Source: Agrypnia vestita
Lineage: Eukaryota > Arthropoda > Insecta > Trichoptera > Phryganeidae
Assembly (NCBI GenBank): GCA_016648135.1
Contig: JADDOH010002261.1
Location: 248,001-312,000 of the forward strand
Reading direction: 5' to 3'
DNA: 64,000 nt
Below are positions 13,961-24,883 of the stretch, in pieces. A model generated the notes under the pieces. That model was not told where the DNA came from. It worked only from the letters and a program-made list of their open reading frames with translations, and ran no database searches. A program made the position numbers and the translations under genes. Within the stretch, counting starts at the first letter, position 1. Every line of letters begins with the position of its first letter.

Positions 13961-14147
13961 AATAAATCAATAATCAAAATTAAACGTTAGTAAATCAATA
14001 ATCAAAATTAAACGTTAATAAATCAATAATCAAAATTAAACGTTAATAAATCAATAATCAAAATTAAACGTTAATAAATCAATAATCAAAATTAAACGTT
14101 AACAAATGAATAATCAAAATTAAACGTTAATAAATCAATAATCAAAA
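13961..14147 (+). repeat. 28-bp minisatellite, about 6.7 units
   Basis: Units begin at 13961, 13989, 14017, 14045, 14073, 14101 and 14129, each built on AATAAATCAATAATCAAAAT followed by TAAACGTT. Units two and six carry single substitutions; the rest are identical. The array is bounded by non-repetitive AT-rich sequence. Confidence 0.95.
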
Positions 14148-14669
14148 ATGCCTACAGATAGAAAAGTTAATTGTTTTTTTTTTGTTTTAACCTTTTAATC
14201 AACAAGTTGTAAAAAATATAAGTATATTTAAATTATTCACCAGTCTTGGCTGCATTTTAACAAACTATTCAAAAAGTGTATCGATAAGTAATCAAAAAGT
14301 TGGTTTCACTTTTCAGGTTTGCAGCGAGAGCAGATAAAAGCACCTAATGGCGGAGCAAAGTGAAATCAATGGTGCATGAAATAAACAGCCTTGTGAAACC
14401 CACCCAATGGAAATACCATAAAAAGCTACGATTATTGCGACAAGTGGGGTCTTATAGTCCGTTAGAGCGCCGACACATTCTTACATTGTGGGATGGAATT
14501 ATTTTTATTCAACCGTATCCCATTTGCGTCCATTCTCACGAGACGTAGAACTCATCGATTGATTGTGCACGTGAAGTGCAAGATTTTAACCTCCAGTGTA
14601 CCGACAAAATTGAAAAATGTGCTAATTTATTATTTTTATTAATTACAAAAAAAAAAACATTTGTATTTG

Positions 14670-16139
14670 GCCACAGAACAGGTTTTTACCTAGTGTGGCA
14701 GTTATTGGTATCTTGTATCAACTAATCTTAATGTAAATAAACAAATTCAATGCGGAGAGGGAAGTGTTACAAATTTTCAAAGTTTTTTACGATGTCTGTG
14801 ATATAAGTTTTTTTAAATGCAACCTGACGCTGAAACTTAATATAATTTGCATATGTGAGAAAACAGATTTTGCATAAAACAGGGCTTAGATTTTTCTCTT
14901 ATTAATTATCATAATTTCGAATGTCTGTCTGTAACCCGCTGGAATTAGGCTGAAATTACATAAACAACACTGATGATGTCTAGCCGATACTGAGGCCCGG
15001 GCGCGTTATATTATGTTCCGTTATTTTTCACGGGTTTAAGGCTAGTTATTAATATTATCAGTATTGTTTACGAACAATGTTATTTAAATTGCTTGATTTA
15101 AATGAGTGAATGACTTATCATTTTTAGAGAATGTGTACATGGATGAAATTTAAATGATCAATCAGTCTCAATGATAATGCCCTCACAAGGCGAAACGCGT
15201 CTCTGAAAATTAAAAAGGTAGAACTAAAAAACAATTGTTTTTATTTTCATATGTGTAACTAGATTGTAAGTGCAAGACCTGGTCCACCACATAAATGTTT
15301 AACTTTAATAATTCGTTAATGACAACATTTTTGATCAATGTGCAAATGTTCTCGGAAAATGCACTTTGATATAGAGAATTCAACATATTTTTCGGCCGTA
15401 AGTTACGATTGTGAGAACAGCGTGACGTTTGGCTGACGGACATCGTGAAATAGATAATGATGTATTTATTTATTTATTTTGACACAAATATTACACGTTT
15501 TGCTGTCTAATGGTCACACCCAAACATGTTGTATTGGAGGAATTATAAAAAATAATATTTTAATGTATTGCAGTTTAATTGAAAGGTACCCGAAACGACC
15601 AAGAATTGTGACCTTTGCCCGTAAAAACTTATGAATTGACGTCTCATTTCAAGGAAAGCGCCATAAATACACGGGTAAAGTAATTCAATACATACATCAC
15701 TTTTATTCGGCTCCGAGATATTATTCCGAGGCGTGAAAGCGCCGTTAAAGAAAAGTGTTGGCTGCGAGGACCCGACAGCCATCTAAAGGCCATCCAATGG
15801 CGGCAAATGCATCGGAAAATTTTATGTCTGGATCTGATATGATAGCTGATGAATTTAACTGACTTCGTGTGAAAGTGAAATAACGCTGTGTATCAGCATC
15901 ACCATCTTAATATTAGAAAACTTGGAACGCTTTGATTTTCTGCGAAATTTTACAACGCGTTATTTCTCAACCTCTTTGTCGAAATGTTGGAATTATTTTT
16001 AGAAAAATATCTGACAAAAGTGTTGAAAATTGAAAACAATTTTTTTATTTTTTTTTATTTGTTTATTTTATTGTTTATTTACATTTGTTAATACAAGTTA
16101 CTAATAACTGCCACACTAGGTAAAAACCTGTTCTGTGGC
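14670..16139. mobile_element. 1.47-kb unit with about 70-bp terminal inverted repeats
   Basis: The block at 14670-14745 reappears in reverse complement at 16072-16139. The first 40 bases are nearly identical (CCACAGAACAGGTTTTTACC, then TAGTGTGGCAGTTATT) and the inner 30 are more diverged. This is the shape of a non-autonomous DNA transposon. No convincing target duplication flanks the ends (8-base flanks differ), and the two minus-strand ORFs inside (15210-15443 and 15543-15782) match no transposase I recognise. Two independent repeat insertions in opposite orientation remain possible. Confidence 0.5.
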
Positions 16140-16463
16140 AATTATTCTCATATGATATTTATGTAATATTAACAAATTTTCCGCTTAGTTTTCTTACATT
16201 TTAAAATAAGAGATTATTTAAGGCGATCGTCTGGCAATGTGAACTAAATTCAACATTTATGTGATTTTCACGAACACATTCAAAAATGAAATGAAATAAA
16301 AATGAATTAAAACGGTTAATTCTGGAGTCCCCTAGCAGCAATTACACAAAGTAATTTGTGCCTACCGTACCAGAAAAAGTGGATTGCTCTAAAAATGGAT
16401 AATATATGTTATTCAATTAATAAATGAGACTTACAGATAAGGTCGCTTCACCGAAATTTAAGA

Positions 16464-16539
16464 GGCCGCTGTAGCATAATTGGATAACGCGCCTGCCCCG
16501 GATAGGAGGAGATCCGTGGTTCGAATTCCGGCAGCAGCC
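16464..16539 (+). pseudogene. tRNA-Arg-like relic or tRNA-derived SINE head
   Basis: This 76-base segment has an acceptor stem with 6 of 7 pairs (GGCCGCT with AGCAGCC), an A-box-like TAGCATAATTGGATAA and a B-box-like GGTTCGAATTCC carrying one extra T. The layout resembles eukaryotic tRNA-Arg (CCG or TCG anticodon). The anticodon stem pairs poorly, the base at the position of U33 is C, and the T-stem has two mismatches. It is therefore a degenerate tRNA or a SINE head rather than a working tRNA gene. Confidence 0.5.
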
Positions 16540-16749
16540 AAATATTTTTTCAGGGATTTGATTTTCCTGTGTGTCTTTCTAACTGATTAATTAATTTGGT
16601 TTTAAATTCAACACTTTTTCTCTCATAGCTTCTCCTGCATTTTGTATCAAAAGGTTTCAAATTAAAATTTGTTCATCAGATTCTATATATTTTAAATAAA
16701 TATATTATAAACTTAAAATGGTGGTAACAAAATTATTGAATCAATCAAG

Positions 16750-16928
16750 TGTAGCTTGTTGGTGCAGCAGTCATGACGCTCGCCTAGTGATCTGATCTGG
16801 TCGGTGGTTCTAGCCCCATTCCGAGAAACCAGCAAGTTAGTCTTATTTTCATAACACAGGTACTTCGCTTAGTTTGAAAATAGCAAGAAGATTGATGGGA
16901 CATGTCTATTTTTTTAAAGAAAAAAAAA
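16750..16928 (+). mobile_element. tRNA-derived SINE, copy 1 (diverged)
   Basis: Shares with 49784-49957 and 52337-52524 the start GTAGCTTGTTGG, a GCTCGCCT segment, CAGCAAGTTAGTC, TTTTCATA, TTAGTTTGAAAATAG and an A-rich end. This copy is the most mutated: both internal promoter boxes are degenerate and about 15 bases of the 3' part are missing. Confidence 0.75.
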
Positions 16929-19509
16929 TTACCAAACCAACGATGTTTTAGAAAACTGCACCAACGTGGACCTATATAGACTTGTGAGATCTACTTTTTT
17001 CAATAATATTACAACCTAAGCAATCATCTTTATGTATAAAAAATATTTTAAAATCAGTGAATTATCTTACAATTTATGTTTTACATGCGACTGTTTTTTT
17101 TAAATATTTTATTCATTTTAATCCTTTTTACATAGTTGACACCTTTTTAACATCAATAAATGATATAGAGCGGATTTTTTTTTCGTAAAATTAAGCCCGA
17201 ACCTAACCTTCAGTACAAAATAACACTTTTAAGGCGTATCTTAACCTTTAAATTATCTAAGAATTGACTCTGAATTCGGAACTTAGCCTCTATTAATTTG
17301 TGAATATATTTCAGTTTACATATTTTTAAAATAAGTCTTCTGCTGAGCTGAATCAAAACAGTATTATTATCGCAGGGTCACAATTTTCTTGAAGTAATAA
17401 TACAGTAATATTATTATTACAGTAGTATTATTGTATTATTATTATTGAGCTTAAGAAGATGGAATAATTTAATTAAAAAAAATAATTTGTATATTTTTTA
17501 ATGATACCCTAACAGTAAACTGGGATCAAAATACAATAAAAACTATTTATAGGTTTTTCTAATTTCAAACACTACTCACTATTCCAATTACAAGTATCTT
17601 CGGCCTGCTCTAGCAATATGCAATTAAGTGTATGTACCTAATTCAGTACGAATATGCAAATAAAGAATTTATTTTATTTGTACTATGGGTTCAGCTTCAA
17701 GAAAAGGGATTTTGTGTAGGGGTGACTTTTTTAAATGATGATAGGGTATTTGCAAGAATATCAGCATCAATGTTAGGATCAGCACAATAGTTATTACATA
17801 TATGTACCTATGGCACATTCTTGTGATGGGAGAAATATAACCAATATTATAAAGATGCTGACTTATCATAAAGAACTCCGGGGGTTAAACATGCAAATTG
17901 TTACATGTTAGATAAAAAATGAGAATCATAGCTCCACCGAGTATCTTGTCTAGTACTGCTAGGTCGGATATTTTCAATCGGGACTCCATTTTGTGCATTT
18001 TGATATATTTTGTGTACAGTCCTCATTGATTTTTCAAAGTCAATCAGTTTCGATACCGCAATATCTTCCTACCGGACGTTGGGTATTGATATAGACCAAT
18101 AAAATGTATAGCCATAAATTTATTGGTACACAACTTGTTTAATTTCAAAACAATTATGAAAAGGCCAAACTAAAAGTACTTATTTAATAAGTCACACATT
18201 ATTACAAGAAAATATTTTTGCCTAAGTGACTCGGTTTGAAAAGAAAATAAAGGCTCTTGTTTAAAATATACATTTTTAATAAGGGATATAATTATGCAAG
18301 AATAAATATTTTGACTATGTTATACATGTATCTTAAACATACGCGAGGGGGATATTCTTCCGTTGTAAACCAACCTCCTTTTCTAAAGAACGGGTGTAGT
18401 TCATCTCTGTAAATTTTTGTACTCTTTGGGTGTTAAAAAAGATACAGTGGTATTGAAACTGATTCATTTTAAAAATAACCAATGTGGTTTATTTAGATTT
18501 TGTCAAGGTTTTGAAATTAATACTTATGTTTGTCCAACCACATAAATTATTGCTATAGACGTAAAAAAAAGGAATCAGATGTAATCAGCATTTAAATTAT
18601 GTAGTCACTAATATTTCTGGAACAATAGATTGTAAAAATATTCTATCAAGTGGCAAGCGACTCACTCTGTTACTTTAAATGAGATTTAAATCAGTTCTCT
18701 TTTAAGAACTCACCACAAAGGATTAGCAAGTTTTGTGGCTGAAATAATGAACTATTGTTTTTTCTTTCTTCATTCGTGTCAGATTTAACATTTGTTTAAT
18801 TTTTATTTATTTATTAAGAATCAAAACAGTTGCAATTATTTTAATATGTTGATGAACACACTGTACATCGCATAAACTAATTACGTACATTCACATATGT
18901 TTTAGTTATAATAAGTTAAACAAAAATTTGATTAAGAGGCTATTTTTCTGTCAATTTATAATAGGCAACAGACAATATGAAAAATAAACTAATGGTAAGC
19001 GGCTGAATATGAAAAGAATAAAAAGAGTTTTAATAGTAATATATGGGAATAGAGATGGGGGGGAGGCGGGGGAGAGAAACAGTGCGGAGGTTTTTAGTAA
19101 GGATTTTGGGTAGTTGAAGAGGAAGGAAATGATATGCAGTGATAGATTGACCAAAATCGATTTAGTGATGGTGATTTAATTCCGTAATTTGAGTAGGGGT
19201 AAGATGAAATAGTTGAATGGTAATAGACTGAAGAATTATTTTCAGTGCGATAAGAAAATTAATATTGAAGATGTCAGTATCGTTTACAATTATCATTGAA
19301 TGCCTTGCATGTGTGGAACATATCAAAGTATTTTGAGTAAAGGATGTTTTAATTCTCCATGAAGAAGTACGTTCTGTAGGGTTCACGTACATGGAAAGTA
19401 AAAGAGATTAAGTCTATTTAATTAGGACAGTCGAGATATCCTTGCAGTAGTTTAAATAAGACAATTAAAGTGACATAATACAGAAACATGATGATGCATT
19501 TGTATGTAA
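16929..19509. other. AT-rich spacer with one short dispersed repeat
   Basis: No gene is recognised. At 17576-17625 a block containing CCAATTACAAGT and TCTTCGGCCTGCTCTAG matches 25157-25215 in the same orientation. A purine-rich run occurs at about 19040-19085. Confidence 0.5.
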
Positions 19510-19780
19510 TGCATCTCTGCAAGTGTTGTGTCCTGAGTCTCTCGTAGACGATTGTTCTAGGACTTCTCCATCCAAAAGCTGTTCCCCCGGGATATTTTCC
19601 CTTACAAGACTATCATTTAGATGCATATTTGACCAAAAAAATTGCCGTGGGTGGATTTGTAGCAGGATTGGGACTTTCGAGCGTCGTGCCCTCTATGTGA
19701 TACGTGACATTCTTCGCCAGAAGTACGTTTCAAAAGCACGGATTTTACGCTTGTCGTTATCTGCTGCTAAGTGAATAATT
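19510..19780 (-). pseudogene. Non-LTR retrotransposon RT C-terminal fragment
   Basis: On the minus strand, translation beginning near 19765 reads DKRKIRAFETYFWRRMSRIT, followed by a stop and then weakly similar sequence. This matches the region after the reverse transcriptase palm of jockey/CR1-like and RTE-like LINEs, where R-I-x-A-F-E-x-W-x-x-R-R-M is typical. Internal stops show it is dead. The plus-strand open frame through the same bases is an antisense reading. Confidence 0.5.
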
Positions 19781-19977
19781 GGTAACAATAGAGTTTTGTT
19801 TCCTTGTTTGATGTTTCTCATTTTCCATATTCACGTATGTTCGTTCATAGAAAAATTATCGTTCATTTTATCAAGTTGGATTCACCTTCGAATTTCTTGC
19901 CCATAGTCTTAGCTAATGTTTATATTTATATAGCGAAATCACTTCATCGAACATTTAAAAAAATCCTACATAGTCGA

Positions 19978-20015
19978 GAAGGATCCAGAACCATCTAGAA
20001 TACTCCGGAATGTTG
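19978..20015. other. GAA motifs at 10-bp spacing
   Basis: GAA recurs four times at exactly 10-bp steps (19978, 19988, 19998 and 20008 within a base or so), with ATC, ATC, CTC and TTG where a heat-shock element would have TTC. The block CCAGAACCATCTAGAA and later CCGGAA also resemble parts of the repeat at 47060-47096. It could be a decayed third copy of that repeat. Confidence 0.3.
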
Positions 20016-21654
20016 CCTTTCAATCTAGCATTATTGGGAAGATTATGAGAACGCCCATAAGGTTCGAGACGGCTCGTGTATTTTTAAGAGTATCCTAGAC
20101 ATGTAGGTGCGTATATAGAATACGAATAAGTATACAGGACGTGGCTGGCGGCTGAGCTAACAGTTTTATGTTTTGCAGGACGCAATGTCTGCACGCATTA
20201 TCTAGCGACATAAGCGAATGATCTATCAAATGATTCTTTCGATTTGAAATCTAGTGAGTTCTTGCGTATATCTAGTTATGCTAATTATGAAACTTAAAGT
20301 AAGTTATATATTTAATAAGGAATTTCATTCATCCTGCATCTCCGCAAATATGTGAAAATATTAATATGTGGACTGAACAATATTGATTCGCTGTAACTAT
20401 AAAAAATAATTAATCATTTTCAAGGTATACAAACATTTGTTTGTGCGGAACAGCGTATAAATAGCAGATCCGCTATAGTGAATTTAATATCCACATTAAT
20501 ACCTCTCAAGATGATATGAATGTAGAATTACGCTTTCCCTCTCAGAAAAAAATAGATGAGAAATTCAAAATGCATCAAAACATGATCACCGACCTGAGTA
20601 TCGCTATTTTTTCAGCTCCGACAGTCGAGATCCTTGTTCCGGCCTTTCAAAGCAGATATCTTAAGATGGTCCAAGCTTCCCTCTCGTTACAAATCACATG
20701 CGAAAGAATGTAACTTTTGAACTCCCGGAATCAAATCATCACAAAATTTACTGATACAGTTATTATTTCCGTTCATTCAATACGAAAAATGTGCATAAGC
20801 GAGAAGAAGCCACCAGCGATTTAACTGAATACGGGCTGCTAGCAGAACATAATTACAACAATATTTTTTCCATCGTACGTAGTGCCATCTAGGGCTCAGA
20901 TTTCGCATCAAATCAGCAATGGAGGTGCCTCTGGGAGAGGTTATTAATTTTTAATATTTATTTATCATCTTGAGAGATATAGGTATACAATTAACTATTA
21001 TATCCCTTTATCAACATCTGAAAAAAATTATGCTAGTTGTATAAATTTAAAAACTTTTGTGTACCTACATTTTTTACCTCCCTTCAATTCTCAAAACAAA
21101 AATATTTTTAAAAGTTAATTTTTCCTCAATAATATTAATAAATATTTGTACGTTTTTGCAGTTACTCTGAATGGATACTAAGCAGTCGATATGAGAGTTG
21201 TGATTACAATCGATATGCTCCTTATGCGTCAAGGGTAAATAATTAATAAATAATAAGGGTTGTAATTTTATTGTTTTGATACTCTAATCCGGTACTCTAA
21301 ACAACCCTATCAGTAGCGTAGTTAAGAGTATACTTATTTGAAGGATTCTTTTTATATCGATGATATGGGACCCACATGATAATATTTGTTGGAGAGGGTT
21401 GGAGAACATTTTCCTAAGGTACATTTATCTGAGAGTAAAATTGTTTTCTGTAGGGCTATCTTAACTGCTTAATCTTGGGTACACTTAGGTAGCAGAAAAG
21501 AAGACTACCTTGCTATAAATGTTCTTCAATTCATACGGGTACAGCCGTTAATTTCACCATTATGGCGAACATAAATATTTTGGGAAAAATTGGCATATAT
21601 GCTCCTTCTCCTCAGGAACTTTCGTCCGTTGATATAACATTGAAGACGCTCCAT
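20016..21654. other. Spacer, no gene recognised
   Basis: Mixed composition with only short chance ORFs. A TATA-like TATATAGAA lies near 20115 but no initiator or transcribed frame follows. Confidence 0.5.
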
Positions 21655-21780
21655 AAAAGTTCAGCTGTTTCGTCAGAGAAGAGGGGCTCATCGCATACCC
21701 AGGGCCGTTTTATTAGCAATAGCTCTCATGCAGACCCTGCACTTTAGCCACCCAGTTCGGTATTATTTTAATGCTAAAGT
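21655..21780 (+). repeat. Dispersed coding-like repeat, inverted pair with 37905-38045
   Basis: Aligns with the reverse complement of 37905-38045 over about 125 bases. In the same frame the two read SEKRGSSHTQGRFISNSSH here and SEKRDPPHTQDRYMSNSSR there, which suggests descent from a coding mobile element. Stops follow in this copy. The family is not recognised. Confidence 0.55.
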
Positions 21781-21904
21781 GGTTTTGTCATTGGTGATTG
21801 GGTAATTGCTATTTGGTCATCTTATTCACATGGCCCAACTGCCAAAGTGACTAAAGTCTCCATATTTTAAAAAACCTTATTCGTTCTGGAATTGTCAAAA
21901 AAGG

Positions 21905-22335
21905 AAACGAAGTAGACTGAATGCAGTGGAAATGCGGTTACTAAGGCGCTTGTGTGGAAAATCTTTGGTCAATAGAGTGAGGAATGAACAAATTAAAAGT
22001 GAATATAATACTGGCGGTAATGGGGAAGACAGAATAGGTGTGCTGAGATGGTTTAGTCATGTAGAACGTATGAGCGAGGAAAGGATGGTTCAGAAAATAT
22101 ATGGGCGAGCGTTGAAGGTAACAGGAATAGAGGGCGTCCGCGAAAGACCTGGCATAATCAAATACTACAAATATTGGAGGATGGCCCGGTCAAATGCCTC
22201 AACAACCGTAGAGCTTGCATGAGAAGATGTATGAATGTAGCCGAAGCAAAAGTGGTGTGACAAGATAGAAGAATATGGTGTTATATCCTCTCTGCCTACC
22301 CCTGCAAAAACGGCGTGATGATTAGTTAGTTTGTT
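21905..22335 (+). pseudogene. Non-LTR retrotransposon 3' end, RT C-terminus (best copy)
   Basis: The first frame reads EMRLLRRLCGKSLVNRVRNE and then VLRWFSHVERMSEERMV, the hallmark tail of LINE reverse transcriptases (L-R-W-x-x-H-V-x-R-M). A frameshift near 22130 moves the reading to RGRPRKTW and then RRACMRRCMNVAEAKVV, followed by a stop and SAYPCKNGVM. After the coding remnant comes a short TTAG-rich tail. Related fragments occur at 26985-27212, 34835-34985 and 53665-53835. Confidence 0.75.
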
Positions 22336-22689
22336 CGGCTAAATTTAAAAAATAAAAACCTCCGATTCCAATTAGAATTTTTTCAGGGTTTTTATCATTT
22401 TATTTAACTTGTATTGAAAGGAATGAATTGTTTGTAATCGATATGAGTTACTGTAATGATAGTCTAACGTTTTACAAAAAAAAGTCAGAAATATTGAAAA
22501 AAATATGCAAAGTTTGATGTCGCATATCTCCATAACTATTGATATTAAAGTCATGATAGCTTGAACATTTTCGACTCATAATCAAGACAGGAATATAGTC
22601 CTGCGAAGTTATTAATGTTTTCCAAATAACCCTCTATATACCCGTCAAAATTTTACTTTAAGAACATCCTCAGTTAGTATCCATGTCGG

Positions 22690-23075
22690 TGCTAAAAATG
22701 TAGTCATCTTCTTCCCCTAGGGTCGGGGGCCCAAAGACTCAACAAGGTGCTTCCATGATCCCCTGTCTTGCGCTACTTCTGCTCGAGTCAACCAGTCCAG
22801 ACCCATTCTGTTTTCAAATACATTTTTTTGTTGTCTCTCCCAGCTTAATCTGGGTCGACCCATCGGCCTCCAGGGTTGCAACCCTCCAGGGTTGAATCCT
22901 CTTGGCAACCCTCCGGGGTTGCCAAGAGGATTCTTCTGTTAATGGTTCCTCTGGCATTCTGAGCACATGTCCATATTTAAAATTCTTAAGATAATGTAAC
23001 AAGAATAATTCATTGTAATTAATCCCCATAAACCCATTATTTCTCTCCAGGACGGTCAGAACCGCCATTAGCACA
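22690..23075 (-). pseudogene. Second-lineage LINE RT C-terminal fragment
   Basis: On the minus strand two overlapping frames read FKYGHVLRMPEEPLTEES and, after a frameshift, GRPRLSWERQQKNVFENRMG then AQDRGSWKHLVESLG. G-H-V-L-R-M-x-E and the terminal Q-D-R-x-x-W are characteristic of LINE reverse transcriptase C-termini. The sequence differs from the fragment at 21.9 kb, so this is another element lineage. Frameshifts and stops make it non-functional. Confidence 0.65.
22894..22933. repeat. Perfect 18-bp palindrome with 4-nt loop
   Basis: GAATCCTCTTGGCAACCC at 22894-22911 is exactly complementary to 22916-22933 around TCCG. A smaller nested palindrome (AGGGTTGCAACCCT) lies just upstream. It sits inside the LINE remnant at the point where its reading frames change, so it probably arose by an inverted duplication in the dead element. 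Confidence 0.9.
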
Positions 23076-24710
23076 CCACTGTTTTTTCAATGACAAATGT
23101 CATATAGTGCGTTTTTACTCATCCAAAAATATATCTGGTCAACATTATTCACAATAATATGAAGAAGTTTGCAGTAATTGCGCAAATTATCTTAGAAATA
23201 TTTTACCCATTAAATCTGTTGTTCTATACAAATATAAAAAAAATATTACTGACCCAAAATTCATGTACGACGTAAAAGTTGTCTTAATACTTAAAAGAGT
23301 CTTACATAGAAATAAAAAAAAAATCAATAAAAACTGCTTTATTACGGAAAAATGTCATTACACAATAAAAGGTATTTTTCCGTACAAATTGGAAATATAA
23401 AATTAATAGAAATAACACGCAAAAATTCCAGTGTGAATGAATTTTATGTTCATAAACGAAACAAATGCGAAAATGAACGAAAATGATCAAAAAACATACA
23501 TACTCGTATATGTTTGATGTATTGTTCAGTACCAACTACCAACCCTCCTGCTATTGAATGCCGATAGGCGTTTTCAGCATACGGCGAATGTTTGCGAGGA
23601 CGCCTATAGACGTTTTCAGCACTGGGCGTCTTAAAAACATAAACTATGTTTATTTTATTATTCTTACGTGAGCTTAATAGTAATTTTAATTTTATTACTC
23701 GAAATTTAAGACTCTCAGAATCTTTAATCGATAGGGAAAGTATTAAGGGGGAATTTACCTACTTACGAAATGCGACAAAAGGCAATTTTTGTGAATTTAA
23801 AAAAAACCTTTATGAACTATGGTATTGATATTATTTTTATATTAAAGTACCCACATACTTTTATGAATTTGTTAAATTTTTTTTATTAAAAAATTTTCAA
23901 CATTGGCGGAAAATTTTTGGGTTCTGTCGACTGCCGAAAAAAAAGGTCCTCCGCAGTGACCACTTCCATTTTATGTGTAATCATCAGGATAAAAAAAAAA
24001 CAAAAAGGATTTTTTGAAATTATCGATTATTGACAAAATGGCGGGCATTTGATTTTAAAATAGCCTTTTTTGGGGAAAAATTCGGGTTTATTATACCAAA
24101 AAAAAAAGTCACTTAAAGTCCTACGACAAAGAATAGATAATTATGTATAGAATAACCACTAGAAATTTCAAGTTAATCGGTTCAGTGTTTGCCAAGATAT
24201 TTTAGTCACCGATGTTTGTTACATAAAATCATCGATTCCAGGTCCATAATATAAGTCTTCCACCTTGCTTTGAATTCCCGTATCATCGAGCACTCTTCAG
24301 AAACATAATAAAAATATGTCTAAAGTTTCTATTATGAAAGAGCCCGACTGGCAGCTACCTGCATGTAGCACGGCGCGTAATCAACAATCAAATGCCACTA
24401 TTATCAGCTATAATTTTATTTTTTTTAATTTTTGCTTGAAATTTACTAATATTAATAACCAGACATTCTTAAGATCTCAAGCTTTAAGAAAATGCATAAA
24501 TTTTAAAAATGATTTTTCCGAAATGTCTAGTAGGTATTGTCCCCTTAAAGCAACAACATTTTTTAACACAGTTTAGGTAGAAATAAAATTTATTTATTTA
24601 TTAGGTAGTGACAAAATGAGCCAGAATTAATGATTGAAAGGAAGATGTAGGTACTACATGGATGGAAATACTATAGAGGAGAGGAGAAAAGTTAGCGAAA
24701 GTAATATTGA
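23076..24710. other. AT-rich spacer, no gene recognised
   Basis: Long A runs and only chance ORFs; no domain or repeat copy identified. Confidence 0.55.
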
Positions 24711-24883
24711 TTATGGATAAATTATGGAAGTTTCACAGAGACGAAGCTATTATTTATATATGAGAAAAGTGGATGGAAGTCATATAGGTTGTTAGCCCTG
24801 AGTCATCGTATAAGGGACTTCCATCCACTTTTATCATATACAAATAGCTTCGTCTCTGTGAATCTTCTATAATTTATCCTTAA
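24711..24883. mobile_element. MITE, near-perfect hairpin (copy 3, best preserved)
   Basis: The left arm (24711-24781) and right arm (about 24815-24883) are inverted copies with about 65 bases of high identity. They share TTCACAGAGACGAAGCTATT and AAAAGTGGATGGAAGTC. The loop is only about 35 bp. There is no ORF. The same ends occur at 4475-4830 and 13290-13365. Confidence 0.85.

Noticed and set aside
13920..14150. CRISPR-like array
   Set aside because: Units are contiguous 28-bp tandem repeats without unique spacers, in a eukaryotic context; it is a minisatellite.
16617..16690. CUGAUGA with a nearby AAAC on the minus strand, resembling a hammerhead
   Set aside because: Stem II can form only by using the G that should be G12, and no NUH triplet with matching stem I follows.
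19523..19774. Plus-strand ORF of 83 codons with several cysteines
   Set aside because: The opposite strand reads as a LINE reverse transcriptase C-terminus, so the plus frame is a shadow.
22894..22933. Rho-independent terminator
   Set aside because: Although the hairpin is strong, the surroundings are eukaryotic and it lies within a dead LINE; no T-run follows.
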